Notes under the pieces: model-generated
Databases searched by the model: none
The model's input: only the letters and a program-made list of their open reading frames with translations
What the model was told of the DNA's origin: nothing
Shown here: piece after piece, positions 1 through 6,845 of the stretch
Position numbering within the stretch: the first letter of the stretch is position 1
Layout of the letters: the number at the start of each line of letters is the position of its first letter
Translations under genes and position numbers: made by a program
Assembly (NCBI GenBank): GCA_938082915.1
Contig: CALKCG010000196.1
Coordinates: 1 to 13,331, forward strand
Source of the DNA: an uncultured archaeon
Lineage (GTDB): Archaea > Thermoproteota > CALKCG01 > B24
Length of the DNA: 13,331 nt
Reading direction: 5' to 3'

Positions 1-1029
1 TGGTCTAAAGCCTATGGAGAACTGTTGACTTTAGCTGAGCTACTAATGGCGCCTGTTGCTACGACATTCATGGGTAAAGGTGCAATACCTGAAAACCATC
101 CGTTGGCGCTGGGATGTATAGGGATGCACGGTAGAATAGAGGCCAATAGGTCTATAATGGCCGCTGACGCTATTCTGGCCGTAGGCGTTAGATTTTCAGA
201 TAGGAGCACTGGTAAAGTCGACGAATTTTGCCATGATGCTAAGATAATACATATAGATGTAGACCCCTCTGAGATCAGGAAAAACGTTCCAGTACACCTG
301 CCCATAGTTGCGGATGCGAAAAGAGCTCTTAAAGCCATAGTAGATGAACTGATTCTTAGAGGCTTTAAGAGGGAAAAATCTGAATGGATTAAACGTATTG
401 AAATGCTTAAGAGGGAATGTGAAGATTCAGAGTCAAGCAAAGAGCTCACAGCGGTAAACGCCATCAAGCTTCTACGTAAGGTTTTACCTGAAAATGCCAT
501 AGTGACTACGGAAGTTGGGCAGAACCAAATGTGGGCTTCACTACACTTCAGAGTTTTGAAAACCGGAACCTTCATATCCTCCGGCGGCTTGGGAACCATG
601 GGGTTTGGTTTCCCAGCAGCCTTAGGTGCTAAAGTTGCAATGCCGGATGTGCCAGTCGTAGATATAGCTGGTGATGGCAGTTTCCTGATGACTGAGCAGG
701 ATTTAGCTACGAGCGTTGTCGAAGATATACCGGTTACAGTTATGATTCTTAATAATTCAAGCCTAGGTATGGTCGCTCAATGGCAGAGACTCTTCTTCGG
801 AGGAAGATACTCCCACACGGATTTAAGAGGTGTGCCTGACTTTACCAAGCTTGCTGAAGCTTTTGGAGCGAGGGGTGTTAGAGTTAACTCTTTAAACGAG
901 CTTGAACAGGTTTTACGTGAAGCCGTGAAATCAGACGTGACTGTTGTAATAGATGTTCCAATACCTAGGGAGGAGGATGTCCTACCAATGGTTCCCCCAG
1001 GTAAGAGTTTAAAGAATATGATTCATTGA
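1..1029 (+). CDS. ilvB: Acetolactate synthase large subunit, 3' part
   Basis: Carboxy-terminal 342 residues of the thiamine-diphosphate enzyme that condenses two pyruvates, or pyruvate plus 2-oxobutyrate, in the first common step of branched-chain amino acid synthesis. The frame is open from base 1, so the gene starts outside the window; a TTG at 25 lies inside the protein and is not the real start. Roughly the first 200 residues are missing for a family of about 560. The ThDP/Mg motif is visible as G-D-G at fragment residues 224-226 followed by N-N at 251-252, then the typical SLGMVAQWQ stretch. The end (VPPGKS near the C-terminus) is also typical. The stop at 1027-1029 lies 12 bases before the ilvN start, so the two subunits are in one operon. 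Motifs and context both fit a catabolic or biosynthetic ALS; the ilvN-ilvC neighbours favour the biosynthetic one. Confidence 0.95.
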   Translation, partial: WSKAYGELLTLAELLMAPVATTFMGKGAIPENHPLALGCIGMHGRIEANRSIMAADAILAVGVRFSDRSTGKVDEFCHDAKIIHIDVDPSEIRKNVPVHLPIVADAKRALKAIVDELILRGFKREKSEWIKRIEMLKRECEDSESSKELTAVNAIKLLRKVLPENAIVTTEVGQNQMWASLHFRVLKTGTFISSGGLGTMGFGFPAALGAKVAMPDVPVVDIAGDGSFLMTEQDLATSVVEDIPVTVMILNNSSLGMVAQWQRLFFGGRYSHTDLRGVPDFTKLAEAFGARGVRVNSLNELEQVLREAVKSDVTVVIDVPIPREEDVLPMVPPGKSLKNMIH

Positions 1030-1041
1030 AAGGTGGTGGTT

Positions 1042-1545
1042 ATGGGAGAATACATTTTAGCAGCCATTGTTGAGCATAAGCCTGGAGTACTACACAAGGT
1101 TTCAAACATGTTTAGGAGGAGGAATTTCAACATAGAGAGCATAACTGTGGGTGCATGTGAAACTGGAGACGTTGCAAGAATGACCATAACTGTTCGAGGT
1201 GATGAAGCTACTGTTGAGCAGGTTGTGAAACAGCTTCAAAAACTCATAGACGTTATAAAGGTTAGCAGGCTTGAACCAAGTAGAAGCGTCGTCAGAGAAC
1301 TTGCCCTCGTTAAAGTCCACACGGCTGATTCTAAAGCTAAAAGCGATGTTATAAACTATGCAACAATATTCAGAGGTAGAGTCGTTGACGTATCTAGAGA
1401 TTCCATGATAATTGAAATAACGGGTTCTCCTACTAAAATCGACGCGTTCGTTGAACTAGTAAAACAATATGGTATTAAAGAGTTCGCCAGAACTGGTGTT
1501 GTAGCTATGTCAAGAGGACTTAAATCTTTAAAAGTAGAAGAGTAA
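1042..1545 (+). CDS. ilvN: Acetolactate synthase small (regulatory) subunit
   Basis: Regulatory partner of the large subunit; in this family it stimulates catalysis and mediates feedback inhibition by valine. The 167 residues show an N-terminal ACT domain (about residues 4-75, with the typical KPGVLHKVSNMFRRRNFNIES start) and the C-terminal small-subunit domain (about 80-160, with VKVHT and a second ACT-like fold). The length is normal for the short archaeal and bacterial form. Two in-frame GTG codons lie upstream at 1033 and 1036, but they sit inside the Shine-Dalgarno sequence AGGTGG (1031-1036). That site is 5 bases from the ATG at 1042, so I choose ATG. It is spaced 12 bases from ilvB and 13 from ilvC, which indicates one transcript. 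Confidence 0.93.
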   Translation: MGEYILAAIVEHKPGVLHKVSNMFRRRNFNIESITVGACETGDVARMTITVRGDEATVEQVVKQLQKLIDVIKVSRLEPSRSVVRELALVKVHTADSKAKSDVINYATIFRGRVVDVSRDSMIIEITGSPTKIDAFVELVKQYGIKEFARTGVVAMSRGLKSLKVEE

Positions 1546-1558
1546 TTGGGTGTTGCCT

Positions 1559-2548
1559 ATGGTTAAAATCTTCCGCGATGAAGATGCCTCTTTAGATCCT
1601 CTTAAAGGTAAAATCCTGGCGATTATAGGTTATGGAAGTCAAGGGAGAAATCAAGCTTTAAATTTCAGAGATTCTGGCTTAGACGTGATCATAGGCGTTC
1701 GACGAAATGGAAAGTCTTGGAAGCTTGCGTCTGAAGAGGGTTTCAAGGTATATGAAATAACTGAGGCATCCAAACTCGGCGACATCATCCATATACTAAT
1801 ACCGGACACCTCCCAACCAGAAGTATATGAGAAGCATATTGCCTCAAACATTTCAGAGGGAAAAGCTCTATGTTTCAGCCACGGTTTTAACATACACTTT
1901 AAACGGATAATTCCACCTTCAAACGTAGACGTCATAATGGTTGCTCCAAAAAGTCCAGGCCACCTTTTAAGACGTATGTATTTGGAGGGGTTTGGGGTTC
2001 CAGCGCTTACAGCAGTATATCAAGATTATAGTGGGAATGCTAGGAAGACTGTTCTAGCCATGGCTAAGGCTTTAGGCTGTACTAGAGCAGGGGTTATAGA
2101 AACTACTTTCAAAGATGAAACTGAAAGCGATTTGATAGGTGAACAGTGTGTACTAGTAGGTGGATTGGTTGAGCTGATTATGAAGGGTTTTGAGGTTCTC
2201 GTAGAGCTTGGATATCCGCCTGAGCTCGCATACTTCGAAGCATGTAATGAGGCTAAGCTCATAATGGATCTCATATATGAGAGGGGTATAACAGGTATGC
2301 TTCAAGCGGTTTCAGATACGGCTAAACATGGAGGTTTAACCAGGGGGCCGAGGGTTTTAGACGAGAGGGTTAAAGAGAATATGCGTAAAGTGGCTGAAGA
2401 AGTCATAAGTGGAAAATACGCCGAAGAATGGATTAAGGAAGATGCCGCTGGTAGACCCAATCTTAAACGCCTTCTCATGAAGATTGAGCAGCATCCTCTT
2501 GAAGTGGTTGGTAGAAGTATACGTAGAATGGCTGGTATAGAAAAGTAA
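1559..2548 (+). CDS. ilvC: Ketol-acid reductoisomerase, class I
   Basis: Isomerises and reduces acetolactate or acetohydroxybutyrate to the dihydroxy acid, using NAD(P)H and Mg2+. The 329 residues match the class I (short) form. The Rossmann motif GYGSQG lies at residues 24-29, followed by the cofactor-specificity loop GVRRNGKSW (46-54). The all-helical C-terminal knot domain carries the expected Mg/substrate ligands D191, E195, E227, E231 and S252, and H108 lies in SHGFNIHF. One unusual feature is VAPKSPGH at 128-135, where most members have KGPGH. GTG (1550) and TTG (1553) are possible earlier starts. I prefer ATG 1559 because GGGTG at 1548-1552 sits 6 bases before it and the protein then begins MVKIFRDEDA, like its relatives. 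Confidence 0.95.
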   Translation: MVKIFRDEDASLDPLKGKILAIIGYGSQGRNQALNFRDSGLDVIIGVRRNGKSWKLASEEGFKVYEITEASKLGDIIHILIPDTSQPEVYEKHIASNISEGKALCFSHGFNIHFKRIIPPSNVDVIMVAPKSPGHLLRRMYLEGFGVPALTAVYQDYSGNARKTVLAMAKALGCTRAGVIETTFKDETESDLIGEQCVLVGGLVELIMKGFEVLVELGYPPELAYFEACNEAKLIMDLIYERGITGMLQAVSDTAKHGGLTRGPRVLDERVKENMRKVAEEVISGKYAEEWIKEDAAGRPNLKRLLMKIEQHPLEVVGRSIRRMAGIEK

Positions 2549-2579
2549 AATACACCCTATTTTTATTCTAAAATCTAAA

Positions 2580-3635
2580 ATGTATGAGAAAAATGCGCTA
2601 AAAGTTGATAAACGCAAATCTAATGACTTAATTAAACTTCTCAGAAACCTGGGGCTTTTAGATAGTACCCTTAAGATTAAGAGGATGGATGACTTTGTAA
2701 TAATTCCACTTTTGAGAAAGCCGACGACTGAAGAATTTGAAAAGCTTAACCATATTAAGCCTACTTTACACGTAGATGTGTTCGAGCCTAGGGCTAGAAT
2801 TTTTAGTGTCAAAGACGCTTTAAAAGGCGTAATTCCCGATGAAATACTTGAACTAATTCCATCTTCAATGGATCTGGTGGGTGAAGTCGCTATTATACAG
2901 GTTCGAGATGAACTGAAGCCTTTTCTAAAAACGATTGGAGAAGCCATTCTTAAAATCTATCCGCATATTAAAACGGTTCTAGTGAAGAAAGACCCGATAT
3001 CTGGAATTTTCAGAGTTGGAGGGTATGAGGTTGTAGTAGGCTCTGGTGAAACTGAGACCGTTTACAAGGAGCATGGATGTAGGTATTTGGTAGATCCAGT
3101 TAAAGTGTATGTAAGTCCCAGGTTGAGTTACGAGCGTTTAAGGATTGCATTAATGGTTAAACCAGGTGAGACGATATTAGACATGTTTACGGGGGTAGGA
3201 TGTTATGCGATTTTAATCGCTAAAAAAGTTAAAGAGTGTAAAGTCTATGCTGTCGATTTAAACCCTAATGCTGTTAAATACCTTAAGCATAACATCGAGG
3301 AGAATAAGGTTCAAGATAGAGTTGTACCGATTGAGGGAGATGTCGCTGAAATCGTAAAGTCTAATTTAAGGGGGATGTTCGATAGAGTTATAATGGATAA
3401 TCCCTCTCATGCTAAAATGTTTCTTCAAACAGCATGCGACGCGCTTAAGCGGACAGGTGGAGTAGTTCACTACTACGATTTCCGTCCAGAAAGTGACTTG
3501 AAAAATAAGGTTTTAGAGGAGTTTCATGAAAACGTGGAAATGCTTAAAAAATCTGTAAAATCCGCTAATATGCGAATAGTTAGAGAAGTCGCACCTAGGA
3601 TATACCATGTGGTTATTGATGCTACAATCCAGTAG
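2580..3635 (+). CDS. trm5: tRNA (guanine37-N1)-methyltransferase, archaeal Trm5
   Basis: Methylates N1 of G37 next to the anticodon using S-adenosylmethionine, which protects the reading frame. At 351 residues it has the length of archaeal Trm5. The N-terminal D1/D2 region precedes LVDPVKVYVSPRLSYERLRIA, the usual entry to the catalytic domain. SAM motif I is D201-MFTGVG, and the acidic motif II is in YAVDLNPNAV. The catalytic motif is N274-P-S in MDNPSHA, where most Trm5 proteins have N-L-P or N-P-P. The ATG at 2580 has no Shine-Dalgarno sequence, which fits a leaderless or poorly led start. It follows ilvC by 31 bases on the same strand and may be read through from it. The family is clear; which Trm5 subclass (a, b or c) is not decided. 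Confidence 0.9.
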   Translation: MYEKNALKVDKRKSNDLIKLLRNLGLLDSTLKIKRMDDFVIIPLLRKPTTEEFEKLNHIKPTLHVDVFEPRARIFSVKDALKGVIPDEILELIPSSMDLVGEVAIIQVRDELKPFLKTIGEAILKIYPHIKTVLVKKDPISGIFRVGGYEVVVGSGETETVYKEHGCRYLVDPVKVYVSPRLSYERLRIALMVKPGETILDMFTGVGCYAILIAKKVKECKVYAVDLNPNAVKYLKHNIEENKVQDRVVPIEGDVAEIVKSNLRGMFDRVIMDNPSHAKMFLQTACDALKRTGGVVHYYDFRPESDLKNKVLEEFHENVEMLKKSVKSANMRIVREVAPRIYHVVIDATIQ

Positions 3636-3647
3636 GCACCTTACTGG
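3629..3647. terminator. Hairpin between convergent genes
   Basis: CCAGTA (3629-3634) and TACTGG (3642-3647) form a perfect 6-bp stem around a 7-base loop. The stem overlaps the trm5 stop codon and lies just before the DUF371 stop on the other strand. A short T-rich run follows on the plus strand. Archaeal termination mainly needs oligo-T, so a role as a shared terminator or transcript-end protector is an inference. Confidence 0.3.
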
Positions 3648-3648
3648 T

Positions 3649-4071
3649 TTAATTGCTGTTAGATTGCTCTTTAAACGCCTCAAGGGTTATGTGTACAGAG
3701 GTATTCGGGTCTTTTAAAAGCTGTAGAATTCTCCTAGGTAAACTGGAGGCTGATGAATCTGCCTTAATCATGACTGTTCTAGGACATACGTAGTAGCTTC
3801 TTCTAAAGACCATAGACCTTGCATCTGTTAGAGTCATCTTCTCAGACCCGTATCCTTTAACCGTCCATGTAAATGGCCCCACTTCGAGTTTAAATATTAC
3901 AAGTGCATCATCGCTTTTAATGAACTGTTTAAATTCCCAGCTTAAATCGGAAGCTGCTTTCGACGCTGAAACAGCTATTATGCAATCCCCTCTAAGCGTT
4001 AAATACGGGTCTTTAGTGATTTCAAAGGTAGTTTTATGTTTAGCCGTTATGTTTGGATGACCTCTAGCCAC
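3649..4071 (-). CDS. DUF371 family archaeal protein
   Basis: An archaeal conserved protein of unknown biochemical role, recognised by ARGHPNITAKHKTTFEIT at the start and by the GDCIIAV motif (about residues 28-34) characteristic of DUF371. There is no signal peptide or membrane segment. As annotated from GTG (4071-4069) the protein has 140 residues and begins directly with MARGHPN. The frame stays open upstream and reads R-E-F-I before that point, which resembles the extra residues most relatives have there. However, the only candidate codons are ATT (4086-4084) and ATC (4095-4093), so the true start may be non-canonical. It is the last gene of the minus-strand cluster, 25 bases after the second half of pcm, and converges on trm5 with a 13-base gap. 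Confidence 0.8.
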   Translation of the reverse strand: MARGHPNITAKHKTTFEITKDPYLTLRGDCIIAVSASKAASDLSWEFKQFIKSDDALVIFKLEVGPFTWTVKGYGSEKMTLTDARSMVFRRSYYVCPRTVMIKADSSASSLPRRILQLLKDPNTSVHITLEAFKEQSNSN

Positions 4072-4096
4072 TATGAACTCTCTAATGTGGGAGATT

Positions 4097-4591
4097 TTAC
4101 CACCATCCCTTCCAGCCTTTCCTGCCTCTTAAAGGTACGAATGCTACACCCCCCAAATGTACTGTTTCAATGGATCCGTCACTTCGCTTATATGCTTTAA
4201 CTAGCTCTTGAAATCCGCCCGGTGCCCCAATGGGTGTAACTATAAGCCCGCCTATTTTAAGCTGTTCGATAAGTGTGTCTGGAATTTCCGGAGCGGCGGC
4301 TGTAACTAGAATACGGTCGTATGGAGCGTTTTCAGGATAGCCTAGAGACCCATCTCCATGTATAACCGTAACCCTATCTGAATAGCCGTTTCTACGTACA
4401 TTTTCTTCAGCCATTTTATAAAGCTCGAACACTATTTCAATTGTCCAGACATGACCCCATTTCTCTCTAGGCACGTCTAATGGAGCGACTATTTCAGCTA
4501 TTGTACATGCATGATACCCTGAGCCGGCTCCAACCTCTAATACTTTTAAACCTACTTCTAGTTCAAGAGCTTCATTCATTATGCAAACCAT
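4097..4591 (-). CDS. pcm: Protein-L-isoaspartate O-methyltransferase, catalytic part of split gene
   Basis: The 164 residues comprise the S-adenosylmethionine-binding Rossmann domain of the enzyme that methylates damaged L-isoaspartyl residues so that they can revert to aspartate. Motif I is E19-V-G-A-G-S-G (residues 19-25) and motif II is VWTIEI. The later HGDGSLG and the C-terminal end are all present and uninterrupted. It lacks the N-terminal helices and the GQTISAPH loop that contact the substrate; these are in the separate ORF just upstream (4615-4821). It has its own ATG with GGGTGA 3 bases before it, supplied by the 29-bp insertion that separates the halves. Together the halves add to 232 residues, the length of an intact family member. 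It may act as a two-chain enzyme or be inactive. Confidence 0.85.
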   Translation of the reverse strand: MVCIMNEALELEVGLKVLEVGAGSGYHACTIAEIVAPLDVPREKWGHVWTIEIVFELYKMAEENVRRNGYSDRVTVIHGDGSLGYPENAPYDRILVTAAAPEIPDTLIEQLKIGGLIVTPIGAPGGFQELVKAYKRSDGSIETVHLGGVAFVPLRGRKGWKGWW

Positions 4592-4620
4592 GTTTCACCC
4601 TTCTAGCCAAATGGCTAAAA
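4592..4620 (-). other. 29-bp insertion splitting pcm
   Basis: On the minus strand the codons for ISAPH are followed by 29 extra bases before the ATG-GTT that should come next. The insert holds an in-frame TAG at once, the perfect 14-base palindrome TAGCCATTTGGCTA, a second TAG, and the ribosome binding site GGGTGA. A 2-base AC repeat flanks it. Because 29 is not a multiple of 3, it also shifts the frame. Its origin is unknown; a miniature insertion, an excision footprint or stepwise slippage are possible. Confidence 0.75.
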
Positions 4621-4821
4621 GTGTGGTGCAGATATTGTTTGACCGTATCCTATAGGTAACGGGGTGTCGACATAAGCATATGCTCTCAAATACTCAGGTA
4701 TGAAGTTTTCCCTTGGGACTCTTTTAAACGCCTCTATGACCGATTTCGTCTTTAAGATGCCTTCTCTAACGTATATTTCTATAAGCCTTTCTTTTTCTAT
4801 TTTAAACTCTTCAGAAGACAT
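4615..4821 (-). CDS. pcm: Protein-L-isoaspartate O-methyltransferase, N-terminal part of split gene
   Basis: The 68 residues cover the N-terminal helical region and the substrate loop of the isoaspartate methyltransferase: IEAFKRVPRENFIPEYLR, then a YAYVDTPLPIGYGQTISAPH stretch, ending in F and a TAG stop. In intact enzymes the sequence continues ISAPHMV into the catalytic domain, which here begins 23 bases after the stop in another frame. The start is ATG with GGTGG four bases upstream. The 8 bases GAAACATG at this start are repeated exactly at the start of the downstream half. It lies 35 bases after the geranylgeranyl reductase gene in the same cluster. No other lesion is seen in either half, so the split is either recent or functional. 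Confidence 0.85.
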   Translation of the reverse strand: MSSEEFKIEKERLIEIYVREGILKTKSVIEAFKRVPRENFIPEYLRAYAYVDTPLPIGYGQTISAPHF

Positions 4822-4856
4822 GTTTCCACCGTATTTTTTAACAGTTCACGTGGATG

Positions 4857-6224
4857 TTAAATATTTCCCATGCCAACTGTCTTATACGTCTCCACTAACT
4901 TTCTCGTCGTCACCAACCACCTTGGAAAATCGTCGGGGTTCTCCGGAAAACTTTGATAGTGTAGTTTAACGGTTTTCATCAATTCAGATATTTTTCTAAG
5001 CCTTGAAACTAAACTAAGCTTACCTACTAAACGTAGAAACCTTAAGGCCTTATCCGTTATCGTAAGTTTAACTTCACCGTATAGACTAGCTTTTAAAACA
5101 TCTTCTTCGGTTATCAATTTTCGACTCATACCGTAGTTTAATTCATCATCCGAAATACTTTGGAGGAAGACTCTGAAAACGTCTAGAGACGCTTGTTTAG
5201 CACCGTAGCCTCTCATATACGCTACGTTGTAATTCCAAAGCCCTCTATAACTTAAATCACCCTTCTCTAAAGCCTTCACAGCAGTTTCACCAGCGATCTT
5301 ACCAGCGGTCATGGATGGCCCTATTCCTCCGCCGTGAATCGGATTAACTTGGCAAGCAGCATCGCCTACGACTATTAAACCGTTTGAAACCATGTTGTCT
5401 AGCGGTCTCCTAGTTGGAACGAATGCCCCTCTTCCATCCAGAATCTCTGCCTTATTAAGCCATGAGAGCTTCTCGTCTATAAAACGTGTGAAGTAGTTTT
5501 TAATTTCCATTTTCGCCCTCGAAAACTGAACGCCCAAACCTATGTTAACTACGTTTGAACCTTTAGGGAATAGCCAGAAGTATCCTCCTGGAGCATATCT
5601 CTGACTCAAGTATATGTGACCGAACGTTTTATCATCGATCTCGTTCTCGGAAACCCTGATCTCTCTATAAGCTATTTCAAGGTCTCCTCTATCTACTATC
5701 CTTTCAAACCCTGGAACCTCAGGGGCATTCCTCCTCAAGACTGCGGACACACCAGAGGCGTCTATGAAAACTTTGCCCCTTAAAACTCCGCTAAAAACGC
5801 TGCCTTTAACTCTAATAGCTACTACATGGTTGTCTTCAATTATCGGCTTTAAGACCGTAGTTTTGTCCATAAGCTCCACACCAGCGTCTAAAGCTTCTTT
5901 AATAAGCCTTCTTCCGAATTCACGTCTATTAACCATGAAGGCTTTAGCGCCTAAACCCATTATTCTAAAAGATGTTTCAAAATCTGGTGAGAATATTTTA
6001 ACCCCTTCAAGCTCCCAGCAGAGTTCTGAACCAGTAGGATACGCTAATCCTACATTGTCAAAATGATGCTTGCCAACGGCGTCTCCGCAAGCTTTAAGCC
6101 CAATGTTTTCAGCAGATTTAGATTCTATAAGACAGACGTTTAAACCGTTTTCCACGGCTGTTTTCGCAGCTAGACATCCACTTGTCCCAGCACCTACCAC
6201 TACTAGATCATAGAGAGGCTTCAT
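4857..6224 (-). CDS. Geranylgeranyl reductase family flavoprotein
   Basis: FAD-dependent reductase of the digeranylgeranylglycerophospholipid reductase family, which in archaea saturates the isoprenoid chains of ether membrane lipids. The 455 residues begin with the dinucleotide-binding motif GAGTSG (11-16). C46 lies in KACGDAVGK, the position of the conserved active-site cysteine. The substrate motif PGGYFWLFP is at 212-220. The second FAD motif GDAACQVNPIHGGGIG begins at 287, and a long helical C-terminal region follows. No transmembrane segment is evident; family members work at the membrane surface. No Shine-Dalgarno sequence precedes the ATG at 6224. It lies 19 bases after coaD and is probably co-transcribed. 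Related flavoproteins act on chlorophyll or other isoprenoids, so exact substrate assignment is by family and domain of life. Confidence 0.88.
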   Translation of the reverse strand: MKPLYDLVVVGAGTSGCLAAKTAVENGLNVCLIESKSAENIGLKACGDAVGKHHFDNVGLAYPTGSELCWELEGVKIFSPDFETSFRIMGLGAKAFMVNRREFGRRLIKEALDAGVELMDKTTVLKPIIEDNHVVAIRVKGSVFSGVLRGKVFIDASGVSAVLRRNAPEVPGFERIVDRGDLEIAYREIRVSENEIDDKTFGHIYLSQRYAPGGYFWLFPKGSNVVNIGLGVQFSRAKMEIKNYFTRFIDEKLSWLNKAEILDGRGAFVPTRRPLDNMVSNGLIVVGDAACQVNPIHGGGIGPSMTAGKIAGETAVKALEKGDLSYRGLWNYNVAYMRGYGAKQASLDVFRVFLQSISDDELNYGMSRKLITEEDVLKASLYGEVKLTITDKALRFLRLVGKLSLVSRLRKISELMKTVKLHYQSFPENPDDFPRWLVTTRKLVETYKTVGMGNI

Positions 6225-6243
6225 GTGATTATACTATGCTTTC

Positions 6244-6729
6244 TCAGGCAAATTTATCTTTTCTCAGTAATCTACCATTCTCATCGATCTCTCCAAGCCT
6301 TATCCTAGTAGAGGATATAGGCTTTCCATCCTCAGCTAAAACCATGGGGATTTTCACGACTTCAAGAGTTTTTAAACCTTTAATCTCCCTAAGTCTGTTT
6401 ATTTCAAATGCCCTATCGTAAGTCTCATCGCTAACAACTATTGCCTCTATAGCTGGATCAGAGACTGTTGGACCATAAGGGTCTTCTATAGGCGTGATTA
6501 TTGCTCTAGACATCACCTGCATATTGGCCAGTAGTTTTTTCAAACCCTCCAACCTCTCAACGTAGGGTTTAACACTATGAGACTTACCCATGCTTCTTAC
6601 GAATGCATCCGTCGTAAGACCTATGAGGACTTTATCTCCAAGTTCGAAAGCGGTGCGTAGAAGCTCTCCATGACCTTTATGAATTACATCAAACGTACCA
6701 CCTATTGCAACAAGTCTAAACCTGCGCAT
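6244..6729 (-). CDS. coaD: Phosphopantetheine adenylyltransferase, archaeal type
   Basis: Transfers AMP from ATP to 4'-phosphopantetheine to give dephospho-CoA, the penultimate step of coenzyme A synthesis. The 161 residues belong to the nucleotidyltransferase superfamily: GGTFDVIHKGH carries the HxGH ATP motif (H17, H20), and the second signature ISSTRIR is at 138-144. Length and motifs match the archaeal/eukaryotic-like form (COG1019), which is distinct from bacterial CoaD. The ATG at 6729 has no Shine-Dalgarno sequence. A TATA-like stretch centred about 26 bases upstream suggests a leaderless transcript, which would make this the first gene of the minus-strand cluster down to 3649. Confidence 0.92.
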   Translation of the reverse strand: MRRFRLVAIGGTFDVIHKGHGELLRTAFELGDKVLIGLTTDAFVRSMGKSHSVKPYVERLEGLKKLLANMQVMSRAIITPIEDPYGPTVSDPAIEAIVVSDETYDRAFEINRLREIKGLKTLEVVKIPMVLAEDGKPISSTRIRLGEIDENGRLLRKDKFA

Positions 6730-6749
6730 AGGCTATACAATGACTAGGT

Positions 6750-6760
6750 TAAACTTAAAC
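6750..6760 (-). promoter_or_regulatory. TATA box for the coaD cluster
   Basis: On the minus strand, GTTTAAGTTTAAC-like sequence (TTTAAG at 6754-6759) lies 25-30 bases before the coaD ATG. That is the distance expected between an archaeal TATA box and a leaderless start. The absence of a ribosome binding site before coaD supports this reading. Confidence 0.4.
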
Positions 6761-6828
6761 ATAGAGTAGGACTATTTTAAACCAATATAAGTTGAGGATG
6801 GATTTTTCAGAATCCCAATAGTTACTCA

Positions 6829-6845
6829 CATCAATCCAATTGATG
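6829..6845 (-). terminator. Hairpin at the end of the MFS gene
   Basis: CATCAA (6829-6834) and TTGATG (6840-6845) form a perfect 6-bp stem with a 5-base loop over the MFS stop codon. A role in transcript ending is possible but unsupported by a strong T run. Confidence 0.2.

Noticed and set aside
4592..4620. The pcm insert as an archaeal bulge-helix-bulge intron
   Set aside because: In each of the possible junction positions, the intron 5' bases do not pair with the start of the second exon to give the required 4-bp central helix, so splicing is not supported.
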